Below are positions 32,704 through 42,112 of a stretch of 64,000 nucleotides of DNA, in pieces (within the stretch, counting starts at the first letter, position 1; each line of letters opens with the position of its first letter). The translations under genes were made by a program, and so were the position numbers. Source of the stretch: Firmicutes bacterium HGW-Firmicutes-7 (lineage in GTDB: Bacteria; Bacillota; Clostridia; Lachnospirales; Vallitaleaceae); assembly GCA_002841375.1 (NCBI GenBank), contig PGZO01000008.1:101535-165534 (forward strand). The letters run 5' to 3'. Under the pieces are notes generated by a model. The model saw nothing but the letters and a program-made list of their open reading frames with translations, made no database searches and was not told where the DNA came from.

Positions 32704-34758
32704 CTACCTGTTTTCAAATACCTTCTTTACTTTCTGTATTACATACTGACTTCCTCCGCGCTCCTTAACATCTTCCACCATTGTGATTATGAGAAGTGGA
32801 GCTTCATTATTTTTATCTGCAGTCATGATACTTAGCCAACCAAGCTCAGTACCTTCTTTATCTTCTTTGGACAGTTTAATTTCTGCAGTACCTGTTTTGC
32901 CAGCCAATAGGACGCCTTCTGTTCTAGCACCACTCCCTGATCCACGCTCAATCACTTGTATTAAATCCTTGTGTACTATTTCAGATGCTTCCTTTGAGAA
33001 AACCTGTTCTTTCCAATATTCTGGAGATGAATTATCTTTATAAATTAAGTATGGTTTTATCATATTTCCATCATTAATAAAGGCGGAATATATAGAAGCC
33101 ATATGAAGTGGATTTATTAGTATTTGCCCTTGACCGTAACCGCTATCTGCCAATTGGATATCTGTATCAAATGTGCCTGTATTAGAAAAACTTGATGAAT
33201 ACATTCCGAATTCAAAAGGTATTGTCTCTTCAAAACCAATATTTGTCAATTGTTCGGCTAACAAATCTCTTCCAATCTTTAACGCTGCCTTTGCAAAATA
33301 AATATTATCAGAATACACCAAGGCATTTTCCAGATTAGCTTGATCACCATAGTCTTTCAAGGTTGTTACTTTATAGTCTCCCCAACTTGCATCTTTCTGC
33401 CAACTTCGTCCGCTATGACCGTAATTATCGTCTGGATCAATTACGCCAGAGGTCAGGCCAATTGCACCAATTATTGGCTTAAAACATGAACCTGGACTTA
33501 GTGCAACATTAAAGCGATTGTATAAAGGTTTGTTGATATTTTCATTTAACTCGCTCCATTTATTTGCTGACATGCCTTGCACAAAATCGTTGGAATTAAA
33601 TGTTGGGGTACTTACAAGCGCTAAAACTTCTCCTGTTTTTGGATTGATTGCAATAGAACAGCTTTTATCCTCAGAAAACTGGTCGTATAAAATGCTTTGC
33701 ATCGTTGCATCAATCGTAAGTTGAATACTTTCTCCATCCTTTTGATTCTTTTTTGCCAACGTATTCTTTTTCTCGCCGTTACTGTCCAGAATAATAATTT
33801 CATAACCATCCATAGCTCGAAGGCGATCTTCGAAGATCTTTTCTAATCCAGATTTTCCAATCGCACTATTTGCATTATAGTTTTGATCTTTGAGCTTTTC
33901 TAATTCTTCTGCACTAATATTTTGAATATAACCAGTCAAATGGGAAGTTTTTTCTCCAAATGGGTAAAATCTAACTGCTATATCCGTAATCATTATTCCT
34001 GGAATTTCTAAAAGAACATCTTCCAATTCCTGCTGATCTTTAGGAATAGTCTTAATTTGAACAAAGGTATCGTCTTTTACATAAGTCGCATTCAGAGATT
34101 TATTTATATTTTCAACAGATATATCTAAAAGCTCTGAAATTCGTTCAATATCTCTCTCTTTGCTTTCATTCATTTTTCCAGGCACTAGACCAATAGATGA
34201 AGCAACGCCTTTCCCGACAAGCATCTCTCCATTTCTGTCCAATATGTTTCCTCTTTCTGCCTTCAAAGTATTCACTCTTACTTTGTCTTCAGCGTTTAAC
34301 ATTGGAAATATTAACTTCGTTTGCCATACTAAACGGTGCTCCTTATCCTCATTCTTTATAAACCTCGCTTCATTGGAAAAAGAAATCTCTCCAGCTAACG
34401 TATCCATATAAGTATCATAACTAACGATTATTTGGGATTTATCCAGTTCTGTCATTCCAGTAATATTGATGATGAGATTACTTGCCTCAATTCCCTCATA
34501 AATATTTTGATTTTTGGCGATAAAATCCTCTTTTGATAAATCTGATTCATCTCCATCGCTCAATATGGCATACATCTCCTCATATTTACAGTCGTTAATA
34601 TTGGCCATATATTGTTTTAATAACTCATCTGGTTGAATGCTGATTTCCCTGTTCTCAAAAAAAAGTTTTACAAAGATACTTACTAGCGCTATAACTAAAA
34701 TACATACACCAATAACTGTTATCATTATCACTTTTCGCTTCATTTTTTTATTACGCAC
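32704..34758 (-). CDS. MecA-like class B penicillin-binding protein
   Basis: From the GTG at 34758 (behind GGAGGGGG; the longer frame to 34818 lacks a site) the protein has 684 residues: a membrane anchor (about 10-34), an NTF2-like MecA_N domain (about 40-150), a PBP dimer domain (AERGNILDRNGEML, about 167-180) and a transpeptidase domain with S424-C-F-K, S483-D-N and K621-T-G-T. The MecA_N domain is the mark of low-affinity PBPs such as staphylococcal PBP2a and enterococcal PBP5, which keep cross-linking when other PBPs are blocked. The gene overlaps no promoter and follows blaR1 directly, so it is co-transcribed with the sensor and repressor. Confidence 0.92.
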   Translation of the reverse strand: MRNKKMKRKVIMITVIGVCILVIALVSIFVKLFFENREISIQPDELLKQYMANINDCKYEEMYAILSDGDESDLSKEDFIAKNQNIYEGIEASNLIINITGMTELDKSQIIVSYDTYMDTLAGEISFSNEARFIKNEDKEHRLVWQTKLIFPMLNAEDKVRVNTLKAERGNILDRNGEMLVGKGVASSIGLVPGKMNESKERDIERISELLDISVENINKSLNATYVKDDTFVQIKTIPKDQQELEDVLLEIPGIMITDIAVRFYPFGEKTSHLTGYIQNISAEELEKLKDQNYNANSAIGKSGLEKIFEDRLRAMDGYEIIILDSNGEKKNTLAKKNQKDGESIQLTIDATMQSILYDQFSEDKSCSIAINPKTGEVLALVSTPTFNSNDFVQGMSANKWSELNENINKPLYNRFNVALSPGSCFKPIIGAIGLTSGVIDPDDNYGHSGRSWQKDASWGDYKVTTLKDYGDQANLENALVYSDNIYFAKAALKIGRDLLAEQLTNIGFEETIPFEFGMYSSSFSNTGTFDTDIQLADSGYGQGQILINPLHMASIYSAFINDGNMIKPYLIYKDNSSPEYWKEQVFSKEASEIVHKDLIQVIERGSGSGARTEGVLLAGKTGTAEIKLSKEDKEGTELGWLSIMTADKNNEAPLLIITMVEDVKERGGSQYVIQKVKKVFENR

Positions 34759-34798
34759 TTTTCCCCCTCCTGTCAATGATACAAAATATCCTCGCTTA

Positions 34799-36601
34799 TT
34801 AATAAATATTTTTATCATTCAAAATAGAAAGTGTAATGTTCGCTGCGACACTTCCGCTGGCGTTATTTTCTCCTTCAATGTTCGTTGCAAAAATAAATAG
34901 TTGTCCATTCTTCTCTACGTATCCAATAAACCAACCCCTTATGCCCTTATCATTTACTACGCCTGACCCTGTCTTTCCTGAGAGAATAGCGCCATCCTTT
35001 TCCGAGAGCTTTATAACACTTTTCACAATGTCAATACACTCTTCTTTAAACCCCATATCATTCCTGTAAAAATCGGTTAAAAGTTGTACTTGCTCAACAG
35101 GTGATATACGTAATGAGGATTCCATCCAATAATCCGATATTCCACCTGAAAGATTATAATTTCCATAATCAATTTCTTTATAATAATTTTTCAGCTTTTT
35201 AATGCCTATCACCTTATCAATCGCTTGAAAATACCAGGTTGCAGAATTTTTCATTGCCAAAGGTAGATCCTGGTCTTGATTCCAAGCTTCATAAGGATAA
35301 GTCATGCCATTCCATTTTAGTGTTGAAGCGCCTTCTTGTATGACATTAAGCTCCAAAGCTAGTAAAGCACTAAATATCTTATAAGTAGAGTTTGGCGATA
35401 CCCTTGTAATACTTTTACGCTCATTATAAATACGATATTGTTCTGCTTGTAAATCATAAAGAACAAAACTTCCATCAAAATCGTCAAAATAAGAACTTAA
35501 ATCTTCATATATCACTTGTTTTTCATGAAAATTATACTTATTGTCAATATATGTTACTGCTGAAATAACAGGAACTTGACTAATGATCAGAAAACCAATA
35601 AGCATAAAAACACCAATACTTTTCATTCTGAGAAGTTTTGATTCTACTGTAAATGAAGCAATCTTTTCGATACGTTTTTTAATTTGTTTTTTGGAAGCAC
35701 CCATATCCGCCGCTACGGTTAAATACGATGGGTGTGATAATTTTTCTGCAAATTTAATAATGGTTCTACCATAATCTAAATAATTTTCTTCATGAAGCAT
35801 ACTTAAAACAGCTATATCACAAGCAATTTCTCTATCTATCCTCATCTCTTTAAAAGCCAAAAAAACAAGGGGATTAAACCAATATAGTATTTGAAAAAGA
35901 CACATCACATAGTTGATTAATATATCTTTATTTTTATAGTGATATAATTCATGAAGAATAATACAATTTATATCGTTTGTTGATAGCTGTTTTACAATAT
36001 GTGCGGGCAGTATAATGTATGGCTTAAAAAGACCAATTGCCATAGGCGTTTGTACTAAATTAGATTCACCAAATATAAGCTTTCTTCTGATTCTAAGATC
36101 TGTTTTACATTGCGTAAATATTTGTTCAGTTTCTTTGTTTTGTACTCGTTGTACTGATCTTTTAATACGTTTAATATTATAGTTGCAACGGATGGTAGCA
36201 ACTGCAAACACAAAGATGCCAATAATCCATATTCCAATAAATAACAAATTTAAATACACCGGAGTAGATTGGGTGACAGATGTAGTAAAATCTTGCAGCC
36301 AATTCCAATTTGCATTATTGAAAAAATTATTTCCTCCATCATTCAATGGAGAAATATGATCTGTCATGTTTTTAGTACTATTTATGCTATTAAACATCAA
36401 ATTATGCAAATTGCTATAATTTAAAAATGGACTTGGTATAAAAGGGATACTCAGCATACCTAGAAGTAAAAACCATATATTATATTGCCATCTTATAGCG
36501 ATATGTTTTTTAAGCACCCTTTTGATCAGTAAAATAACAAGAATAATAGCGGATGAAACAAGGGTACTTATTAAAAACCGTGCAAAGAACACCTCAATCA
36601 T
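34799..36601 (-). CDS. blaR1: BlaR1/MecR1-type beta-lactam sensor-transducer
   Basis: The 600-residue protein has four membrane segments (about 10-26, 40-55, 115-135, 325-347). It has a cytoplasmic M56 zinc-protease domain with HELYHYKNKD (about 217-226) and the downstream acidic ligand region EMRIDREIACD, and an extracellular class-D-beta-lactamase-like sensor with S405-T-Y-K, a FxxxxxxGNY-type segment and K543-T-G-S-G. Acylation of Ser405 by a beta-lactam is expected to activate the protease, which removes the BlaI repressor. Its start overlaps the blaI stop by 8 bp. The domain set is complete, with no missing catalytic residue. Confidence 0.95.
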   Translation of the reverse strand: MIEVFFARFLISTLVSSAIILVILLIKRVLKKHIAIRWQYNIWFLLLGMLSIPFIPSPFLNYSNLHNLMFNSINSTKNMTDHISPLNDGGNNFFNNANWNWLQDFTTSVTQSTPVYLNLLFIGIWIIGIFVFAVATIRCNYNIKRIKRSVQRVQNKETEQIFTQCKTDLRIRRKLIFGESNLVQTPMAIGLFKPYIILPAHIVKQLSTNDINCIILHELYHYKNKDILINYVMCLFQILYWFNPLVFLAFKEMRIDREIACDIAVLSMLHEENYLDYGRTIIKFAEKLSHPSYLTVAADMGASKKQIKKRIEKIASFTVESKLLRMKSIGVFMLIGFLIISQVPVISAVTYIDNKYNFHEKQVIYEDLSSYFDDFDGSFVLYDLQAEQYRIYNERKSITRVSPNSTYKIFSALLALELNVIQEGASTLKWNGMTYPYEAWNQDQDLPLAMKNSATWYFQAIDKVIGIKKLKNYYKEIDYGNYNLSGGISDYWMESSLRISPVEQVQLLTDFYRNDMGFKEECIDIVKSVIKLSEKDGAILSGKTGSGVVNDKGIRGWFIGYVEKNGQLFIFATNIEGENNASGSVAANITLSILNDKNIY

Positions 36602-36989
36602 GCTTCTTTCCTGCCTTTGCTAGACTTTCATCCAAAATTTTTTTCAGTTCATCAATATTGTCTTTTGTCAATTTATCTTGCTCTAAGAAATTCACTACCA
36701 TAGAATTTAACGTTCCATCATAAAATCTGTTAAGGAATGTTTCACTTTCTTGCTCTAAATATTCATCTTCTTTCAACAATGGCGTATAGACAAATACCCT
36801 ACTATCCTTCTTATAATCTAAAACACCTTTTTTTACCAATCGCGAAAGCAAGGTTTGAATCGTTTTAGGACTCCATGTACTAATCTCTACTAGCTTTTCA
36901 ATTACTTCATTTGTACTTATAGGCGCATTTGTCCATACAATTTTCATAACTTGATATTCTGCTTCTGAAATAGTTGGTACTTTTTTCAT
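36594..36989 (-). CDS. blaI: BlaI/MecI-family repressor
   Basis: From the ATG at 36989 (behind GGGAGGTTTT) the protein has 131 residues: a winged HTH (about 3-72, ISEAEYQVMKIVWTNAPISTNEVIEKL then WSPKTIQTLLSRLVKKGVL) and a dimerisation helix region (about 80-125). This is the usual size and layout of BlaI/MecI/CopY. The FVY segment near residue 66 lies where BlaI/MecI proteins are cut on induction. It is first in the operon blaI-blaR1-pbp and has a perfect -35/-10 promoter with an operator right after the -10 box, so it represses itself, its sensor and both PBP units. Confidence 0.95.
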   Translation of the reverse strand: MKKVPTISEAEYQVMKIVWTNAPISTNEVIEKLVEISTWSPKTIQTLLSRLVKKGVLDYKKDSRVFVYTPLLKEDEYLEQESETFLNRFYDGTLNSMVVNFLEQDKLTKDNIDELKKILDESLAKAGKKHD

Positions 36990-37000
36990 AAAACCTCCCA

Positions 37001-37020
37001 ATTACTACACGTGTAATACT
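37001..37020 (-). promoter_or_regulatory. BlaI operator at the blaI promoter
   Basis: ATTACTACACGTGTAATACT has a TACAC/GTGTA dyad core with TTA/TAA extensions, very like the staphylococcal bla/mec operators. It lies between the -10 box and the ribosome site. Confidence 0.78.
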
Positions 37021-37024
37021 TTTT

Positions 37025-37052
37025 ATTATAACACATACCTTACCGTTGTCAA
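37025..37052 (-). promoter_or_regulatory. Promoter of the blaI-blaR1-pbp operon
   Basis: Perfect TTGACA and TATAAT with a 16-bp spacer on the minus strand, 36 bp upstream of the blaI ATG. Confidence 0.8.
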
Positions 37053-37065
37053 TCGACAAATTTGA

Positions 37066-37635
37066 TCACAACATACTGCAACGTAGTTCATAAAAATACT
37101 GCACAATCGGATGTTTTAACTTCATCTTCTCCTCCATGCTTAAAAGTCGCTTCTTTCCTACACGTCTGTCCACCAGACCAAATACATTTAGTAGAATATC
37201 CTTACTTTCAAGGTTTCTTTCTATAGAATCAGATAAAAATATATTTGCTACTGAATAAAAATCTGATTTACATAAGACAGCCTGTGCTAGTATTAGCTCC
37301 TTTGCATAAACTGCTATTTTTCGATTTCTTGCAATCACCATTAGTCGCTCCTCTGGGACGCTCCCTCCAGTATCTTTTCTAACCATTTCAAGATCTTCCC
37401 TACTGACTGGAATTTGTATATCCGACGTATTCTTTATTTCCTGCTCCGTCTGATACCATCGAATCCTTGTCGTAGTATCTCTCATATTGAATACATCCTT
37501 TTTATCTACCGTAATATAGCACTGTCCAGATTTATCGGGTATATAACGATAGCTTGTTGCACGGTATTCTACTCGATCTGCTAATACAGGACTAAGAAAG
37601 CTTTCTAGTTGTTGTTTTGTTTTACTCCAGGCCAT
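37066..37635 (-). CDS. SF0329-like conserved hypothetical protein
   Basis: The 189-residue soluble protein starts MAWSKTKQQLESFLSP and has a beta-rich N-terminal half with RATSYRYIPDKSGQCYITVDKKDVFNM (about 25-51), then WYQTEQEIKN. I recognise this as the conserved hypothetical family annotated SF0329-like, present across enterobacteria and Firmicutes, with no established function. A Lys/Arg-rich C-terminal half (about 100-189) is mostly helical. It lies upstream of blaI, but the strong blaI promoter between them and a different gene style suggest it is not part of the beta-lactam locus. Monocistronic. Confidence 0.6.
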   Translation of the reverse strand: MAWSKTKQQLESFLSPVLADRVEYRATSYRYIPDKSGQCYITVDKKDVFNMRDTTTRIRWYQTEQEIKNTSDIQIPVSREDLEMVRKDTGGSVPEERLMVIARNRKIAVYAKELILAQAVLCKSDFYSVANIFLSDSIERNLESKDILLNVFGLVDRRVGKKRLLSMEEKMKLKHPIVQYFYELRCSML

Positions 37636-37789
37636 ATATTTCTCCTATTATCGTAATACATATCTGCTGACATACCAGCCATCTTCATTCATTATACATA
37701 TTATATCATGCATAAAATTACTCGTCTTTAATTTTCCGAAAATGATGTAAAACCCATCACCTTTTAACACTTTGTACGCCTATAAAGCA

Positions 37790-37823
37790 AAATTCCCTCT
37801 ACATTATTGGTTAGAGGGAATTT
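37790..37823. terminator. Hairpin downstream of the SLH/BsuPI gene
   Basis: AAATTCCCTCTA pairs perfectly with TAGAGGGAATTT around a 10-nt loop. The better T-run (TTTATTTTTT) is on the plus strand, so it may act in both directions. Confidence 0.6.
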
Positions 37824-37870
37824 ATTTTTTCTTTAATTAAATTGGTTTATACTATTTATCGTAGCGTTTT

Positions 37871-38845
37871 CTATAAACTAAAATCAATTACAGTTGTTAA
37901 TTGACTTTTTTCAATTGTTTCGTCTTCCTCTGATAGTACAATAACATTTATTTCAGCCTTATAATTTCCAGTAGTTAACTTTTTCCCATCTTTATTCGTC
38001 ATATCCCACTCATCTTGCCATTTAATAGATTCACCTGGGCCAATAATTTTAAATATAAGTGCCAGGGTAAAAAATTTATCATCTGAATATCTATAGACTT
38101 CTTTACCGTCTTCATCGGTTATAGTGATTTCATACTGTTGTCCAGAACCAAACTGAAGCTCTTTTGCTTCAGCAAAATGACTCATTAATTCAAAATTAAA
38201 AACTACTTTGTCATTTTCGATTTCATAACTTCCTGTAGTCTCGAATTTCCCTTCTACTATAGGTTGCTCACTAGGCTTTAATTCATCCTCTATCGCATTA
38301 GCTGTATTATTTAATAAGGCAGCAAGCTCACCATAAGTAACCTCAGTCTTAGGATCAAACAATCCTGTATCTCTACCTTTCGCTATATTTCTCATATAAG
38401 CTACCGTTATCCCCTGGTTATATTTTGCATCAATTTCATTTGTATCAGGATAAATTAACATTTTAATAACTGGAATATTTTCTAAATTCTGATCTGTCTT
38501 GTCTGCCCATATTTTAGCTAGTTCATATACAACCGCTTCTCTAGTCATTGCCTCAGGCTCACTATCATATGCTTCGTCAATTATTAGCTTCACAATGGTT
38601 TTAAAATCTTCTATTGAAATAAAAGCATTAAGCTCTTTATTGTTAAATATAGTCTGTACATCATGTTTATCTAATAATTGATCTATATAAATTATTGACC
38701 AATGGTCCTTTACATAGCTAATAGGAATAACCTCTGCCCTTTCAACTAGTATAGGCGCATTTGCATCTTGTGCAAACGAAGGAAATACTAAAACTGCACA
38801 TAAAGTACCTGTAATAATTGTATTTCTAAGTATATTATATTTCAT
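37871..38845 (-). CDS. Secreted protein with SLH-like repeats and a BsuPI domain
   Basis: From an ATG at 38845 (GGAGG 11 bp upstream) the precursor has about 324 residues: a signal peptide (MKYNILRNTIITGTLCAVLVFPSFAQDA, cleavage after AFA-like SFA), S-layer-homology-like segments (about 40-180, with DHWSIIYIDQLLDKH and GRDTGLFDPKTEVTYGELAALL), and a C-terminal BsuPI domain (about 200-324, with GQQYEITITDEDGKEVYRYSDDKFF and GESIKWQDEWD). BsuPI is named from a Bacillus intracellular proteinase inhibitor. Here it would be displayed at the cell surface through the SLH part. Monocistronic. The inhibitor role is not assured, since the fold is used in other contexts. Confidence 0.75.
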   Translation of the reverse strand: MKYNILRNTIITGTLCAVLVFPSFAQDANAPILVERAEVIPISYVKDHWSIIYIDQLLDKHDVQTIFNNKELNAFISIEDFKTIVKLIIDEAYDSEPEAMTREAVVYELAKIWADKTDQNLENIPVIKMLIYPDTNEIDAKYNQGITVAYMRNIAKGRDTGLFDPKTEVTYGELAALLNNTANAIEDELKPSEQPIVEGKFETTGSYEIENDKVVFNFELMSHFAEAKELQFGSGQQYEITITDEDGKEVYRYSDDKFFTLALIFKIIGPGESIKWQDEWDMTNKDGKKLTTGNYKAEINVIVLSEEDETIEKSQLTTVIDFSL

Positions 38846-39057
38846 AAAATCCACATCCTCCATTTTTTTGTTGTTATATGTTTTGACGATGATAAAAATA
38901 TTTAGTTCCTTTTTCTGTTGATTTTTTTTGTTTTTACAATTATATGGTTAAACTATAGAAACGAGATTGTTTTTACGTTGAAGTTATTGAATTATTATTT
39001 AATTCCTGATATGCTAGTACTTCGGTTTATTTTCAAAAATAAAGGAGAATCAAAACA

Positions 39058-40860
39058 ATGAATGAAGAGCAAAAAAAGAAACTCGCCTCAAGACAATCTT
39101 TGGCTAAAAAACTGAAAAAAGCAGAAATCGACGCTCGAAAAAAGGCTATAAAAGAACGTCCGTCTTTTAAAGGAATTCAAATAAGACCAACGGTATCACT
39201 TTTTGATGAAGGTGGAAAACAAGTACCCGGAGAAAATAATTGGAAAGGCCATGGGTTCGATCTTCATCCGTATGTCACCGTATTCTCCGCATTATTTTTA
39301 GTTGTTTTTATTTCTTTAACGCTACTTTTCCCTAATGCTGCTAGAGATGTCTTTGACAACACCATGACTTTAATTACCAAAAATGCCGGATGGTTTTTTA
39401 TTTTTGTTACAAATTTATTTATTGTTGCAGCGCTATTCTTTGCCTTTGGTAAATATGGCAATATTGTTCTTGGTGGAAGTGATGTACAACCTGAATTTTC
39501 TAAATTTGCTTGGTATTCAATGTTACTTAGTGCAGGCATGGGAATTGGTTTGCTCTTTTGGAGTGTTGCAGAACCAATCACTCATTTAAGTACTCCTTCT
39601 CCTATGTTTGCTGGTGTCACACCAAATTCACCGGGTGCTGCACAGGCAGCTATGGCTACAACTTTTTTCCACTGGGGAATTCATCCTTGGGCAATCTATT
39701 CTATTGTAGGATTGGGATTAGCTTTTTTCTCATTTAATCGAGGTCTGCCACTAACCATCCGCTCAATTTTTTATCCTATAATAGGAAATAAGATTTATGG
39801 AATCTGGGGCAATATCATTGATATATTATCAGTTTTAGCAACGCTAACTGGCTTAGCAACCTCCTTAGGTTTAGGTGTTGCACAAATTAATGCGGGACTA
39901 AATTATCTATTTGACATCAACATAAGCACTACCGTTCAAGTTATATTGATTATTGGCATAACTGGTTTAGCAACGGCATCTGTAATTATGGGCCTAGATG
40001 GTGGTGTTAAAAAACTTAGCGAAATTAATATGGTTTTAGCCGGCATCTTTTTAGTATTTATTCTAATCGCTGGTCCTACTGTTTACATCTTAAGCGGCTT
40101 CACTCAAAATTTAGGCTACTATTTATCTAATTTTACAGAGATGAGTTTATGGACTGAAACTTTTAGAGACACGAACTGGCAAGGTGGATGGACAATTTTC
40201 TATTGGGCTTGGTGGATCTCATGGTCTCCCTTTGTAGGAATGTTTATCGCTAGAATATCTAAGGGGAGAACTGTTAGAGAATTTATATTAGGCGTTATGC
40301 TTATTCCAACATTGCTTTCTTTTTTATGGATGTCTGTCTTTGGTGGTACAGCAATTTACCTTCAATCCACTGGTATTTCCGATATCATTTCATTTGTAAA
40401 TAAAGATGTCTCTATTGCTTTATTTGCTATGTTAGAAAGCTTACCTTTTGATAAGATATTATCCCTAATAGGTATTATACTTGTCACCGTTTTCTTTGTC
40501 ACTTCTTCTGATTCAGGTTCTTTAGTTGTGGATCACTTAACATCTGGCGGAAAATTGGATTCACCAGTACCTCAACGTATATTTTGGGCAATAATGGAAG
40601 GCGTTGTAGCCGCAACGTTATTAATTGGTGGTGGCCTATCCGCATTACAAACGGCCTCCGTCATTACAGGACTACCCTTTGCAATTATTTTGGTTCTGAT
40701 TATTTATTCCCTAAATGCTGGTTTTAAGCAAGAATACGCCATAGAAGAAGCTGTTAGAAAAAAACTAAAAGAAGTGAGAGAAGACCATATTATCAACGAA
40801 GTTATCTCAGCAGTTGTTCATGATGACGCTTTATTAGATAACGAAAATAAAAATCACTAA
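39058..40860 (+). CDS. BCCT-family betaine/choline/carnitine transporter
   Basis: The 600-residue protein has twelve membrane segments and the family signatures GMGIGLLFWSVAEPITH (about 160-176), FHWGIHPWAIY (about 204-214) and WWISWSPFVGMFIARISKGR (about 385-404), the Trp-lined substrate and sodium-binding core. It imports a quaternary amine osmolyte with Na+ or H+. The GMGIG glycine pattern is closer to sodium-coupled members than to carnitine exchangers. A Lys-rich cytosolic extension of about 65 residues precedes the first helix, longer than usual, possibly an osmosensing tail. AAAGGAG precedes the ATG; a bidirectional terminator follows. Probably osmotically controlled. Confidence 0.92.
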   Translation: MNEEQKKKLASRQSLAKKLKKAEIDARKKAIKERPSFKGIQIRPTVSLFDEGGKQVPGENNWKGHGFDLHPYVTVFSALFLVVFISLTLLFPNAARDVFDNTMTLITKNAGWFFIFVTNLFIVAALFFAFGKYGNIVLGGSDVQPEFSKFAWYSMLLSAGMGIGLLFWSVAEPITHLSTPSPMFAGVTPNSPGAAQAAMATTFFHWGIHPWAIYSIVGLGLAFFSFNRGLPLTIRSIFYPIIGNKIYGIWGNIIDILSVLATLTGLATSLGLGVAQINAGLNYLFDINISTTVQVILIIGITGLATASVIMGLDGGVKKLSEINMVLAGIFLVFILIAGPTVYILSGFTQNLGYYLSNFTEMSLWTETFRDTNWQGGWTIFYWAWWISWSPFVGMFIARISKGRTVREFILGVMLIPTLLSFLWMSVFGGTAIYLQSTGISDIISFVNKDVSIALFAMLESLPFDKILSLIGIILVTVFFVTSSDSGSLVVDHLTSGGKLDSPVPQRIFWAIMEGVVAATLLIGGGLSALQTASVITGLPFAIILVLIIYSLNAGFKQEYAIEEAVRKKLKEVREDHIINEVISAVVHDDALLDNENKNH

Positions 40861-40873
40861 AAAAATGTTAAAT

Positions 40874-40918
40874 AAAATGAGTACCTATCTACAAAAAATA
40901 GCTAGGTACTCATTTTTT
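40874..40918. terminator. Bidirectional terminator between BCCT and TraB genes
   Basis: AAAATGAGTACCTA pairs with TAGGTACTCATTTTTT. It serves the convergent genes on both strands. Confidence 0.85.
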
Positions 40919-40957
40919 AGTTAACGATACAAGACCTCCCCGTTCTTTACTTTAAAA
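40919..40957. repeat. 39-bp repeat, copy A
   Basis: The segment directly after the terminator (GTTAACGATACAAGACCTC, then CGTTC, TTA and TTTAAA) matches the segment after another terminator at 55012-55051 at about 32 of 39 positions, mostly with C/T or A/G differences. Confidence 0.5.
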
Positions 40958-42106
40958 TAGATTCTTAACGATATCCACTCCAGCAAACATCGTTCCAATT
41001 GAACTTCCTATATTAGCCATAATTACAATTAACATCGTTCGTAGAAAACGGTTTTTATAAAAACCTTTAACGCTAAATATATCCGTTGGAATGTTGATTA
41101 CATCTTGAACCGTTGGTTTTCTTATTGTAGCCTCCGTAATGCCAGCAAACCATCCACACGCCAGAAAAGGATTTAATGAAGTAAAAGGTGCTGCAACAAA
41201 TGCAGTAAGCACACTGAGGGGTTGTCCTAATGATATGGCGGTAAACAACGCTGCAAATATTCCGTTCCACAATATCCATGCGGATATTTGATTCAATCCC
41301 GTTTGTATATTCGTAATAAAACCGTAGGTTATTAATCCTATAATACACACAGGTATGGTCCAACCGATAACGGAAGAAACTCGAGATTTACGCGGTATTT
41401 CAGTAATTTTTTCCATATCTTGTGTTTTAAATATTTCTTCCTTTACACCTATAAGATGTGCAGCACCTAAAATAGCAACAATCTTTTTCCCAGGTGCATT
41501 TTTAATTTTGTTAGCTAAATACTGATCTCTCTCACTAATTAAAATTTCTCCAATTTTCGGAAATTGTTTGCGCATATCGGCCATAGCAGCTTCCAATATA
41601 TCTTCTTCCATCAATTTTTTCAAATCATCATCTGAAACCTCATTCTCCTGATCCCCAGATAGTAATAGACCAAACATTAATTTCCCCTTTTCCCAAAAAC
41701 TTAATTTACGCCATATACGTAGAAATGTAGTCTGAATACTACGGTCTGCCAGCACTAATTCTGCATTGATCTCTTCCGCACATTCTATTCCTTGTAAAAC
41801 CTCTTGTCCTACTGTGGTATTTAATTCTTGGGCAATTCTTTTCTGATAAGAACTCAACACAAGATTTGCTAATAGAAATCCTACTCTTTTCGCCTTAATA
41901 ACTTGAATAATGTCAGTATTCTCCCAGGCTTTAGGGTTTTTAATGTTGTGTAAACGCCCTTCATCTAACTCAATACAAATACTGTCAGGTTCTTCTTCAC
42001 TGACAACCTTTTTCACAAGTTCAGCACTTTCTTTTAAGACGTGAGCTGTACCAACTAAAACAATCTCTTTATCTTGATAGTTTAATTTTATAATATTATC
42101 TTTCAC
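40952..42106 (-). CDS. TraB/PrgY-family membrane protein
   Basis: The 384-residue protein starts at a GTG. It has an N-terminal TraB domain with the GTAHVLKESAELVKKVV motif (about 13-29), a conserved Glu-rich strand SICIELDEGR (about 41-50) and a GAAHLIG motif (about 211-217), related to erythromycin-esterase/Tiki-type metal-dependent hydrolase folds. A C-terminal four-helix membrane region (about 250-384) follows. The family includes PrgY, which reduces pheromone activity in enterococci, but most members have no known role. The start lies 6 bp after the DUF2812 stop, so it is the last gene of the PadR-controlled operon. Confidence 0.8.
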   Translation of the reverse strand: MKDNIIKLNYQDKEIVLVGTAHVLKESAELVKKVVSEEEPDSICIELDEGRLHNIKNPKAWENTDIIQVIKAKRVGFLLANLVLSSYQKRIAQELNTTVGQEVLQGIECAEEINAELVLADRSIQTTFLRIWRKLSFWEKGKLMFGLLLSGDQENEVSDDDLKKLMEEDILEAAMADMRKQFPKIGEILISERDQYLANKIKNAPGKKIVAILGAAHLIGVKEEIFKTQDMEKITEIPRKSRVSSVIGWTIPVCIIGLITYGFITNIQTGLNQISAWILWNGIFAALFTAISLGQPLSVLTAFVAAPFTSLNPFLACGWFAGITEATIRKPTVQDVINIPTDIFSVKGFYKNRFLRTMLIVIMANIGSSIGTMFAGVDIVKNLF

Positions 42107-42112
42107 CCAATT

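Noticed and set aside
34770..34800. Third copy of the 39-bp repeat (ATGATACAAAA ... TCGCTTATTAAT)
   Set aside because: Similarity is limited to about 12 consecutive bases plus scattered positions and lies in a gene-overlap region.
34758..34818. Longer start for the MecA-like protein
   Set aside because: The extension lacks a ribosome site and would overlap blaR1; the GTG at 34758 has GGAGGGGG.
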